Source: Microplitis mediator | Lineage: Eukaryota; Arthropoda; Insecta; Hymenoptera; Braconidae | DNA length: 64,000 nt | Assembly (NCBI RefSeq): GCF_029852145.1 | Contig: NC_079972.1 | Span: 11,592,986 to 11,656,985, forward strand | Direction of reading: 5' to 3' | Shown: positions 12,001 through 21,057 of the stretch, in pieces | Position numbering within the stretch: position 1 is the first letter of the stretch | Layout of the letters: each line of letters begins with the position of its first letter | Translations under genes and position numbers: made by a program | The notes under the pieces: generated by a model | What the model was told of the DNA's origin: nothing | The model's database searches: none | What the model saw: only the letters and a program-made list of their open reading frames with translations

Positions 12001-13627
12001 TGGTTTTAATAATCCACCTGGTTATCCAATGAATTATCAACAACAAATACCACCAACAACAATAACTATTTGCAATGGACGCATTTATATCATGCCGGCT
12101 AATAGTAAGAGCTCACCAGCATGCGCAATGCCTGTTGATACCCTCCATCGTTCAAGTGACGTTCCATTGCTGAAGAAAGAAAAAAATAAATGGGGAAATT
12201 ATACCCACTTTTTTCAACAACTCGCTGAAACTGTTAATAGTGAAAACTATGACAATAACTTTGGATTCAATGACACTAATAATTTTCCTAATGAACTTGA
12301 AACAACTACTATTATACCTGACACATCTCCAATTCTTAATTCGCCAGGTATTTAAATTTAATAGCAATAATTAATTTTAATCATACACGCACAGAATTTT
12401 ACGGTATTTTTTGCATCAAAAATTTATAGAAAAATTACTAGAGTCATAGTAACATGAGGAAAGTATGGAATTATTGTACAAATTACCGATACTGTAGAAA
12501 TTTTTGAAATACATCGAACAGAATTTACAAGGTCCATTGTAATTTTGACAAAGCAGCAGATTAAATTTATACCAACTGCAGACCCTGATTAAACAACTGA
12601 ATTTGATCGAATTAAACAGAATTCAATTTTTAATTCTTTTTAATTCAGATAAATTCTGTTAATTCGGTACCTAACTTAAAAATGAATTCTGTCTAATTCG
12701 GCAGGAAAACCAGAATTTGTCCAAATTAAAACGAATTCAAATAATTCTATTCGGTTTAATTCTGATTAATTCGAAGATAATTCTTCAATTTCTGGTTCTG
12801 AATCCGAATTAATCTGAGTTAAAATGAATTTGAAATTTTTAAATCGGTTTTATTCTGTTTAATTCAAATTCAAATTTTCAATTCAGTTGAATTCTGTTTT
12901 GCAGAATTCGACAGAATATAACAGAATTAAAATTTTTAATTTGGTCGAATTTAGTTGTTTAATCAGGGTACTAAATATTCTGATTTAAGCTAATAAATTT
13001 TACTATGCAGTTGGTATAAATTTAATCTGTTGCTTTGTCAAAATTACAATGCACCTAGTAAATTCTGCTCGATGTATTTTTTAAATTTCTACAGTATCGG
13101 TAATTTGTACAATAATTCCATACTGTCCTCATGTTACTATGACTATAGTAATTTTTCTATAAATTTTTGATGCAAAAAATACCGTAAAATTATCTGCATA
13201 TATGCTTTTCTGAGGGTTAAATTTCATGAAATGAAATTCCAATGAATAGAAAAAATTTTTAGTGAACGTTTTACTTTCTCTCTATGTTCTACTTGTCTAG
13301 ATTAATTTATCAGAATATTGTAACCTACTTAAAATGATCTGGAACTGACTCATTGAACTAGTTTCCGGAAGGCAATCAAACTTGTCAATAACAAATATTC
13401 TAATTGTTTTAGACTTTCCACGAAACTACCTCAAGAAGTCATGCGCCGAGGATGAGTCGTGGGATGACCAGCTCCAGCAGTGTGTTTCAAATCAATATTC
13501 AAAAGATACAGGTGATATCAGCACTGAGGACACATATCAGAGGATACCGTTTGACCCACCATTAACCAGACGACAACGTATCGTTATTAAAATACCCCAT
13601 GCCAATATTCATATTCAAAGCAATTGA
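6061..13627 (+). CDS. Large secreted DM4/DM12-like protein (9 exons, 890 aa)
   Basis: Exons: 6061-6281, 6356-6518, 7673-7926, 8002-8204, 8270-8517, 9097-9793, 11114-11223, 11786-12347 and 13413-13627. All eight junctions are GT-AG and phase-consistent (2,0,2,1,0,1,0,1), giving 890 codons plus TAA/TGA-type stop at 13625-13627. I chose the ATG at 6061; the in-frame codon at 6031 is GTG. Residues about 20-45 form a hydrophobic signal or anchor segment (NISLVLILVLLGLL). A domain at about 159-275 has KCVLRIICEVATG (C180, C186) and later C246-x6-C253 in ICYNQYPRCP, the layout of the DM4/DM12 family of insect secreted proteins. Exon 6 has two similar cysteine blocks, HPCDMICHDSRG and LPCQVICLNSHG, and an acidic Asn/Asp linker. 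The C-terminal exon has a further Cys pair and a basic RRQR. Weak points are the donor AAG|GTCGTA at 9793 and the acceptor at 7672. If that donor is not used, translation stops at 9810, giving a shorter isoform. Function unknown; probably extracellular. Confidence 0.7.
6693..7046. repeat. Long foldback element with 9-bp flanking duplication
   Basis: The two arms pair over most of the element: GGCAGTTTGCCATGTCTACT at the left against the complement of agtagacatggcaatctgcc at the right, with matching inner blocks (ttgagctgagctatta). The flanks TTCAATGCA (6684-6692) and TTCAATGTA (7047-7055) agree at 8 of 9 positions, which looks like a 9-bp target duplication, the length typical of Mutator-like elements. 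It lies in intron 2 of gene 2. Confidence 0.75.
7057..7320. repeat. MITE family C (acacagaaaaaaaggatttc)
   Basis: Ends are acacagaaaaaaaaggattt and its complement aaatcctttttttctgtgt. The interior contains ttttctcgcc and a second inverted pair (ccctggtggaaatttttcgg / ccgaaaaatttccaccaggg). It starts within a few bases of the preceding element. A relative lies at 20490. Confidence 0.75.
7324..7444. repeat. MITE family D (gtaagagacccagtaccc)
   Basis: A short hairpin of about 120 bp: gtaagagacccagtacccac at the left, gggtactaggtcttctaccttac at the right, with an internal atttagtaaaatt-like spacer. Relatives at 31280 and 47652 share the gatcgggtactgggtct arm. It follows directly on the family C copy, so intron 2 of gene 2 holds three elements in a row. 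Confidence 0.65.
8581..9054. repeat. Foldback element with CCCGAGTC end (intron 5 of gene 2)
   Basis: The left arm starts CCCGAGTCAAAATCTGAGG; the right arm ends gccttagatttcgactcctg. Inner blocks also pair, such as ctaaatgagcattg with caatgctcacttag, and gacatacatagac-like segments. The centre (8730-8880) is GC-richer and non-coding. The terminal CCCGRGTC is shared with elements at 14566, 34958, 55259 and 63245. Confidence 0.65.
9819..10918. repeat. pogo/Tigger-like non-autonomous DNA transposon
   Basis: A 1.1 kb element in intron 6 of gene 2. Its ends CAGTAAGGCCTCGTTATAAG and the complement of cttataatgaggtcctactg form near-perfect terminal inverted repeats flanked by TA. CAGT-RxxCCTC ends with TA duplication are typical of pogo/Tigger elements. 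Subterminal copies of the same motif (ggaacctcgctataagact near 9880 and agtcttatagcgaggtttc near 10791) could be transposase-binding repeats. No transposase is encoded. A second element is nested inside at 9925-10593. Confidence 0.8.
9925..10593. repeat. Nested MITE family E (TA-CACAGTTAGAAATTTTGTG)
   Basis: Ends are cacagttagaaattttgtg and the complement of ataaaatttctaactgtg, with TA on both sides. The interior is full of the repeated word aacacaaa/tttgtgtt (for example around 10020, 10110, 10400 and 10500). It sits inside the pogo-like element, so it inserted later. A relative is at 20335. Confidence 0.75.
12386..13197. repeat. MITE family F (cacgcagaaaattttacgg), copy 1
   Basis: In intron 8 of gene 2. 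Ends are cacgcacagaattttacgg and ccgtaaaattatctgc; the arms continue through tttttgcatcaaaaattta, cagtatggaattattgtac and taccgatactgtagaaattt. It is split by another element at 12583-12968. The copy at 42572-42973 lacks that insertion and so serves as an empty-site reference. Confidence 0.75.
12583..12968. repeat. Foldback element nested in the family F copy
   Basis: Ends CCCTGATTAAACAACTGAAT and the complement ttagttgtttaatcaggg enclose an interior built from many variants of gaattaaacagaattc. It interrupts the family F element near its centre. The uninterrupted copy at 42572 reads through with only a short duplication at this point, confirming it as an insertion. Confidence 0.75.
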
Positions 13628-13682
13628 AATTATTTAAATTTAAAAAATGAGCTAATTAATTTATATAAATTGATAAATTAAG

Positions 13683-13688
13683 AATAAA
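13683..13688 (+). terminator. Candidate poly(A) signal of gene 2
   Basis: AATAAA lies 56 bases after the stop codon of gene 2 and is the first such hexamer downstream. A G/T-rich stretch (tttcttgttgtggttgatg) follows about 45 bases later, as expected of a downstream cleavage element. Confidence 0.5.
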
Positions 13689-14565
13689 GGAAGTAAGAAG
13701 TAAGTTAATCTTAGATTATTTGACAATAGTTTCTTGTTGTGGTTGATGAGCTTGAGAGTATCAAAAAGCTAATTGTCTCGGGCTGTCAGTTGCACCCTTA
13801 GACCCCAGTAGCACTTGGCCCTGTCCAGAGCACACGCCCCTAAGGGGGTTGTGTGGAGTTGGTATTAGACCACGGGGTTTGTCTCTCATCCTGAGAATTA
13901 TACTGCAACTACTACTACTATTACTACTGGTACTACTATTTACTACTATTAGTGATACTACAACTGATGCTATACCTCAGCTATTCTCTTCCTCCTGTCA
14001 CGCAGTCTAACAGTGTCTACACCGTGAATTATACGCCAGAGAGAACTAAATAATTATACCCCTGCCTTGAGTATATCCGTCGATGGATACTCATTGCCAA
14101 GAGCTTATTTGTACAGTGTCAATGTCTTCTAGTACATATATATAAATATATGTATATACATATGCACACCATTTTTAAGTGCTGGTGAATCATTGTATGA
14201 TGCACTTAAATCACGGGGTTTAACTTTTTTTCACTTGACGGGGTAATTGTTCCAACGTTTCAACAAAAAATTTATTTCAGACAGGAAATGTCGGTTACTT
14301 TTTTTTTAATAATTAAAATAAATGGTAAAAATAGTTTGGCATAAACTAAAAGTGCATCTGATATTTAAGTTTTTATTAAAATGTTAATTATTATTTACTT
14401 TAAAACAGGATCCCAGTAATTATTACACTGTAATTATATTTTATTTTTAAACATCAGTTCTAAAATTATCATGATCGATTACTCAACACGAGCTTTTTAT
14501 TTGTTTACTTATTTAATGAAAGTATTTTTGTTTTCGAGTTTAAAGATTTTTTAAAATAAAAATTA
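13689..14565. other. Intergenic DNA with a GC-richer island
   Basis: Between 13770 and 13900 the base composition rises sharply (gacccccagtagcacttgg, gcacacgcccctaaggggg) with no open frame. A CTA/ACT trinucleotide run (actactactattactactgg) lies at 13910-13950. From 14120 on the DNA is again AT-rich. The island could be regulatory or conserved non-coding sequence; nothing in it identifies an RNA gene. Confidence 0.35.
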
Positions 14566-14934
14566 CCCGGGTCATAATATCTAGTCTCAATCTAGCCTCA
14601 TCGAACCCAAGTAAGCCTCAATCCAGCCTCAATGAGTAAAAAAAGCATTTAGAGCCTCAAATGATGTTCAAAAATCCTCAAATGATGCTCAAAGATCATC
14701 AATAAGCCTTGATGATCCTCAAATGAACCTAGTCTCGACTATGTAATTTCAATTCGATTAGTATGATTTGAGGCTCTTTGATCACCATTTGAGGCTTATT
14801 GAGGATCTTTGAGCATCATTTGAGGATTTTTGAACATCATTTGAGGCTCTAAATGCTTTTTTTACTCAGTGAGGCTGGATTGAGGCTTACTTGGGTTCGA
14901 TGGAGCTAGATTGAGGCTAGATATTATGACCCGG
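14566..14934. repeat. Near-perfect 369-bp palindrome with CCCGGGTCA ends
   Basis: Left arm CCCGGGTCATAATATCTAGT; right arm ends ctagatattatgacccgg. The arms stay paired for well over 100 bases through repeated blocks of caaatgatgctcaaagatc and tgaggctc. Such strong pairing indicates recent activity. It shares its terminal CCCGGGTC with elements at 34958 and 63245, though the interiors are unrelated. Confidence 0.8.
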
Positions 14935-15723
14935 AATAATTATTGAAATTTAATGAATAAAATTTATCTCAAGTCCTAAGTTCTGTTTTTAATGGAATTA
15001 AAGTAAGAAAAGTGAAGTATACTCTTTGAAATTTGGTGTTGATGTGTACGACAATTACAAGCGTAAAATAATTAATTTAATTAACTTAAATATTAATAAT
15101 TAAATTAAAACAAAGTTGTGTGAACAATAATAACAATAACAATTCATAAGTTGTATAAGAATTTAAACGTCACTTTGTTATCCACGAAGCACACTCGTCT
15201 GCAAGTTGCTTAAAGACATATATATGTGGTATAAATAGCTGTATAACAGTATTTAATAATAATGAAGACTGAGAATAAGTATAAGAGGGTGGTGACTGTG
15301 TTCATTCTCTCTCCTATTACACCGTCTTACTTATCTATATACACTATAATAGTACAACTAAAGACTAAAACAGAGAGTAATACGGAAGGCTCTAAAATAA
15401 AAGGATAAAGACGATACTCAAAAGATAATCTTCACTACTACCTCTACAACTTTTGTACCAGCTGAAACGAGAGAACTCATCTTCAACCTAATTTAACGCT
15501 CGAGGATCTTGTCTTTTATGTTTTAAATTTATTATACAAGATATACACATACACTTTTGACTCTACTTCATGTTATTACTATCATTTTACAAACTTACTA
15601 ATCACAAGTTTTAATTATTTTATTTAATGTTAAGCTACCAACAGTATTATGATTTTTTTGAGATTTTTCAAAAAATTTAATCAATTAAATAATTTTATAT
15701 ATTTTTAATTTCTACAAAAATAA

Positions 15724-16079
15724 TGTACCTGAAGATCGGAACATTTTTCACGCTCTCTAAACATGAATAAGTGAAATAAGTGAATATTCACTAATTCTGA
15801 GTGCCAACCGAACCACTTTTTGAAATTAGTGGTTCGATTTGCACTTGGAATTAGTGAATATTCACTTATTTTCACTAATTCATGTTTAGAGAGCGCAACG
15901 AAAATGAAAAAAATTTATGTAATTTTACTGCTTAAGGGGTAGTTGGGGTGGCCTTCAATTTCCGGCTGATGTACAGTACCTGAGCGAAACATTTCAAAAA
16001 TCTAGATCCAATAGATTTCTTACTTTTCATTTTTTTAAATATTTTCGTTCAGTGAAAAACGTTCGGATCTTCAAGTTCA
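15724..16079. repeat. MITE family A, copy 2 (carries nested family B)
   Basis: Starts tgtacctgaagatcggaaca and ends gttcggatcttcaagttca. The core ctagatccaatagattt matches the other family A copies. It is interrupted at 15753-15893 by a family B element. Confidence 0.75.
15753..15893. repeat. MITE family B, copy 2 (nested, CG flanks)
   Basis: 141 bp, ctctctaaacatgaataagt to its complement acttattttcactaattcatgtttagagag. It is nearly identical to the copy at 30165, implying recent movement. Unlike the other two copies, it is flanked by CG rather than TA; the other family A copies show the pre-insertion site as tttttcgcgcaacg. Confidence 0.8.
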
Positions 16080-17734
16080 TCAAAAATACGCAAGTAGACT
16101 GAAGTTATCATGAATTATGAAAAATCTACACATCAGAAGTGAACTGATGTAATTTTTTTCAATGTATAGTTTAAATTATATTTTAAGTCATCACAAAGTT
16201 TTCTATAAAAGAACTTAATTGAAATTTAATAATTTTATTTACTTAAAGTTTTAAGTCTTAAAGCCATCGATAAACAGCTCAGCCAGTCTCAAATTTTTTT
16301 CCTTTTATTTTTTCTTTTTAAACCAAAAGTCTATTCAACCCGTAAACCCACCGTATTATCCTGTCTAGTTTGATCGTCATTTCATAAGAAAAAAAAAATC
16401 AGACGCCATGAAATATATCACCCTCAAGGGGTTTATGTTTGCTTTCACAGTGAAATTCATCGGCTTTGCTTTTTTTTTTTTTTCGTAGTTAAAAATCAAA
16501 ACGAGTGTAAAGTACGCAGTACATGTACATTGAATATGTAGGTATAGATTGACGTAAAAAATCGCGTACGTGAAACGAGCGATGATATAAAAATAGTGGC
16601 ACGCGTTTGTCGTTGGCCAGCCGATTGATCCGAGACACGTGTCATCAATGCCGCAATCAGCGAGTCTGACTGACGGCACCCGGCACTTTTTTCATCTCTA
16701 TCTATCTCTATTTCCATCATCTATACCCATTATATACACCATACAAACAACTATTTCACTCTAATACGTTATTTATAGAGCGACTGAAAAACCGGTCGCT
16801 TGAATTATCCGTTTATAATAAAATCCTTAAATGGTTAAATCGTAATCACAAATTCACGATACGATGCCTCGTATTTTTATTCAATTTCTCATTCTCATTT
16901 TTTTGCTTTTCATCTTGAGATTTAGTTCCCCCTTTTGGTGTGTCCAAGATGATCCACTTATCAGTTTATTTGACCAGCGACCAGAGCTTTGAATTTAACG
17001 AATAATTGAATTTAAAAATAATAATGGTGGTAAGAAAAAGGAGATTTTACACCCGAGTCTGGACAATACAGAAGAATATGGAAGTGTGTTAAGCCACTAT
17101 GCGGTCGTGAATTGACATTAATTTTTATTCCCTTCTGAGAATTATCCTGTCGTGTACAGTTGGGAAACTTGAAACTTATATTTTTTTTTCTTTTTTTAAA
17201 GAGAGATTGTAATTTGATCGCGGATTATTTTCGAGGGTTACAGATTCAGGATATTATTATTGTATTGAAAATGTTTCGTAACAATGAAATACATTTTTTA
17301 ATATAAGTATAAAAAAGATTATGTGGTTTTTTTTAAAAAAGTTACTTTCGAAAATTTAATTTTGAAACAAAAAAAAGTATCAAGAACGAGCAAGAAAAAA
17401 TGATTTAATCAACATTTCAAATTATTAGAATAATTAGAAAAATATTATTTTCAAATTCTATAATAAAATTTAGATGAAATATATGTGAAGGCAAACTTTT
17501 CGTAACGTGATTGGTCAAAGGGAAAAAATATATGCAAACGACACGATAACATACATTAAAATAAATATGTAAATATGTAAAAAACGACACGCGCGCGAAA
17601 CATGTACGCTAGTATTTTTAAAATTGTGAAGTAAATTAATGGTAATATTTTTGTTATCACTAATACTTCCATTTTATGACTACTGTGCTGTTGCTTTTAC
17701 CGACATACCTAGTGTGCTATGCACTTAATTACAG
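16080..17734. other. Intergenic DNA, one GC-richer island at 16560-16690
   Basis: The island contains ggcacgcgtttgtcgttggc, an E-box palindrome in gacacgtgtc and gccgcaatcagcgagtctg. The open frames across it are short and run into low-complexity sequence on both sides, so I do not call a gene. The remainder is A/T homopolymers. Confidence 0.35.
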
Positions 17735-18139
17735 CGTAGCTTTAACGCTTGTGTTAGATTCATACTGCGTCTAAGTAAGCATGAACATATAACAAAATAC
17801 AAACAATAGTTAGGCTGGTTATCTATAGAAAGTAGAAGACTATACCTAATTAGTACATTATTTTGTAAGGCTTTATATTTAGGACAATCTGGGTTCATAG
17901 GAAATCGTCTTGTGTTAAAAAATAATATGTATGTATTGCGACAAGATCCTCAAAAAACAAATTCATTTCGGCTACCACTTGGTCACAATAATCATTACCA
18001 AAATTCGTTTCTAGTAACAGGTATTAAATTCTGGAATTCCCTACCGATAAAAATAACATCAGCTAAAAACCTGGGTATTTTTAAGAATCTATGCTATAAA
18101 TATTTAATGCAACTAGAAAAAAGGATAAATAATAACTGA
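17735..18139 (+). pseudogene. Decayed reverse transcriptase C-terminus (non-LTR retrotransposon)
   Basis: One frame reads, in order, SFNACVRFILRLSKHEHIT, a TAG stop near 17812, then LGWLSIESRRLYLISTLF and LVLKNN, and later GIKFWNSLPIKIT and LGIFKNLCYKYL, ending at 18137. The chain NACVRFI...LGWL...RR...FWNSLP...FK is the conserved tail after the reverse transcriptase domain in jockey/CR1-like non-LTR retrotransposons. Only about 135 codons survive, with one in-frame stop, as in 5'-truncated insertions. The 3' region downstream ends in an aataaatgaataaataaata-type tail (18375-18402) and is interrupted by a short hairpin element at 18250. Confidence 0.75.
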
Positions 18140-18249
18140 ATTTACATAAGTAATTATGTCTATAATTGTTGATCTTATTGATTATATATTGTATGAACTG
18201 CTGGCGTATCTTTCTTTTATGTAAACGAGCTCAGACGGGATTAATCCTA

Positions 18250-18332
18250 CACTGTGAAAAATTCCCAATAAATTTTATAGTTCGGTGGTACTATGCACCC
18301 ATAGTAAAGTTTGTTGGGAATTTTTCACAGTG
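18250..18332. repeat. 83-bp hairpin MITE with TA duplication
   Basis: Ends cactgtgaaaaattcccaa and the complement ttgggaatttttcacagtg, with TA at both flanks. It lies in the 3' region of the retrotransposon relic, so it is younger than that insertion. Confidence 0.8.
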
Positions 18333-18402
18333 TAGAGCCATTATTATTTGTACTAATTTTTGTAATTAAGTATAAATAAATGAATAAATAAATAAATAAT
18401 AT

Positions 18403-19279
18403 TTTTGAAAATTAGTTCAAAATATAATTTTTCCATATTCTCTTTATAATCAATTTTTTTTGCCTCATCAAAAAATTCATTCACCTGTACTTTGATCCTC
18501 AAATTTTTTTTTTACGCCAGATTACCACAGTAATTTATCCCCAAAGGTCCTTTGTCACTCGGAGACTATAACATATATATGTATAGGATATATATATATA
18601 TAATATTGGACATATTAAGAGTATAGAGCCAACGAACTCCTTTGCATCGTTTCCAATTGCCGCGGATTTGTCTCTACCCGACATAGCACTTGGGGTGTTA
18701 AGCCGACATCATATCGCGACACCGTATAGTAGTTTAGCTATACTCTACACTACTCTAGTCTCTATATACAACATGAGTAGACTTTCATACACACTAAGAC
18801 TAATACTGCAATAGCACCGTCTTCATTTCTAATAACGAGGAATTATCGTATACAATACCACCCGATCCTCTTTGATGTTCGCGTGGAAAATAATACCATA
18901 GCTAATGGAATAAGATTATGTTCAACAAACTAACACTGCCATACTTGTTACTTAGTACTTTATATAACATATATATGTCTACTATCGTTGTTCTCTTCAT
19001 CACGACGACGATAGTGCCAGTGTTATGATACTTATTATTATTATTATTATTATTATTATATTTTATACCTATTTAACAAGATATCCCAACAATTATCAAT
19101 GAAACACGATCATGAGAATATATAATAATAATTATCTATCAGCAGGTGAGTTTTAAATTATTTTCTTGGTAAATTTCATCGTTTTAATTTTCAACAAACA
19201 ATTTTAAGACTTTATAATTAAAAACTTTTTTTTTTTTTTAATTCGTTTGAAACTCTAAAATTGTTTATAAATATTTGTA
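18403..19279. other. Intergenic DNA with an ATT microsatellite
   Basis: Contains a TTA/ATT run of about 30 bases at 19030-19060 and a GC-richer non-coding block at 18640-18730 (gccgcggatttgtctctacc, ttaagccgacatc). No gene seen. Confidence 0.4.
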
Positions 19280-19687
19280 CACTGAAAAAAAGAAGTATTT
19301 GTCTCAAATAAATCAATTTATTTGTAGCTTTTTTTTGAATATTTCTTAATGACAAATAAATATATTTGGTACAACAAAATGTGACAGTTGATTCAAATAA
19401 TTTTATAATTTGACGGAAATATATCATTTATTTGTGGTAAGTAATTGATATATTTGTGGTAAAGATATTTAATTTTTGACAAATAACCTAAAATTTGGCG
19501 ATACTATACATATATTTGAAGCCCTCATTTATCTGTAGCAATTGGATCATTTCTTTACCACAAATAAATCACTTATTTCACACAATTAAACTACTCAAAT
19601 ATATTATATCTTTCTCACAATTAAATATTTATTTGGCCAAATCCAAATATACGATATCTTTGGCTCAAATAAATCTTTTTTTCAGTG
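19280..19687. repeat. MITE with TA-CACTGAAAAAAAG ends
   Basis: 408 bp with ends cactgaaaaaaagaagtatt and the complement aaatctttttttcagtg, TA on both sides. The interior repeats the word caaataaat/atttatttg many times. No open frame. Confidence 0.75.
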
Positions 19688-20334
19688 TATAGTATGTGAA
19701 AGGGGTGGTCGTGGGTTAATACAAATATATATGTTTTGAAGTTAAAGGTATAAAATTATACGGAATTATGTAAAGATGGGTGGTAAAAGAGAATAAAACT
19801 TCCGGTATTTTATTTATTGTTTTTAGTGTTAAATATATAAAAACTATCAGATACTGAGAGTGGTTCTCACAATTTGGACCCATGGGTATTACGGAAAATT
19901 GGTCGATTGCATATTATAAATTACTGTATGCCAGTGAATACGTCAGTTATAAATTTTTATATGAAATAGAAGCACTGGTCGCTGTTGTTGTGGGATTATA
20001 TAGAAATGGAAGAGGAATAACGAGAAGAAGAGAGTATAATATAAGAAGAAAATGAAAGGGATGAATTTGTGTTCACGCAACCGAAACGAAATCTACAAAA
20101 CTCGTACACAAGTCGTGACTCGTAGAGATGAAATGTTTTCTTTTTTTCCTCCATAATTTATAGATCATTTTTATGATGAGAAATTTCTATATGAGATTTT
20201 TTTCGTTACATTAAATGTAAAATAGACGTATGAAAAATTTTTCAATCAATATAAATTTGAATAAAAAATCAAAAAAATTTTATCATCTTTTGGTTCACTA
20301 ATTTTTTTCCATATAAGTGATGATAATATCTATA
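19688..20334. other. Intergenic DNA, nothing recognised
   Basis: AT-rich unique sequence with an A/G-rich stretch (gaagaggaataacgagaaga, 20008-20060). No coding frame or repeat recognised. Confidence 0.4.
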
Positions 20335-20823
20335 CACAGTTGAAAGTTTTGTGTTTTTGTGTACAAAAATTAAATGGTTAAATATTTTGTGTCAATTATT
20401 TGACACCATCAAATGTAAATTTAACTAAAGTTGAATGTGTTATCTGATCTCACCAAGTTTTAAACCTGTATTATTGTTTGATACAAGTACACAGAAAAAG
20501 GGATTTCTTGACGCAAAAAATTTTAACTCGCCCCAAGAAAATTTTTACTTGAACTAAGAAATTTTTTGCGTTATAAATTGAAAACAAAAATTTTCTTGGA
20601 GCGATCAAAAATTTTTTGAGGCGAGAAAAAAATTCTTGAGCGAAGAAATTTTTTCTAGCCCTAGAAAAGTTTTTGTCTTCAATTCATAGTGCAAAATATT
20701 TCTTGCGCCAAGAAATCCTTTTTTTCTGCATGTGTATAATATGTTAAATTAAAACAAAAAAATTGAGTGGACCATTTGGGACATGTGATTTGTAATAAAT
20801 TTAACACAAATTTTTCAACTGTG
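20335..20823. repeat. MITE family E, copy 2 (carries nested family C)
   Basis: Ends cacagttgaaagttttgtg and the complement cacaaatttttcaactgtg, flanked by TA. Family C sequence sits inside it at 20490-20736. Confidence 0.75.
20490..20736. repeat. MITE family C, copy 2 (nested)
   Basis: Starts cacagaaaaagggatttctt after a TA and ends gccaagaaatcctttttttctg. Interior words ctcgccccaagaaaattttt and gcgagaaaaaaattcttg match the 7057 copy. Confidence 0.7.
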
Positions 20824-20828
20824 TAATA

Positions 20829-21057
20829 GGGTAGAGGTACCGTTTATGGCCACTTTAGGGCCAGTTTCGGACACCTGAAAAATTGAAATAAATCAAATTG
20901 CAAAAGACGTAATGTCATAATCAATTTTTGAAATTTCTACAAAGATACTTTTATCACACTGTCACTATTGTAATTTTATTTTATACTTTTTCATTAATTG
21001 ATATAAAGTATTAAATATCCAAAAGTAAAGCAGTGGCCACAAATGGTACTTCTACCC
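20829..21057. repeat. MITE family G (gggtagaggtacc), copy 1
   Basis: 229 bp with ends GGGTAGAGGTACCGTTTATG and the complement aaatggtacttctaccc, flanked by TA. It abuts the family E copy. Its reverse complement aligns with the interrupted copy at 30028. Confidence 0.75.

Noticed and set aside
16377..16720. Minus-strand frames of 74-100 codons around the 16.6 kb GC-richer island
   Set aside because: Half of each frame is low-complexity Phe/Lys/Ile; no splice sites or family signature. More likely regulatory DNA.
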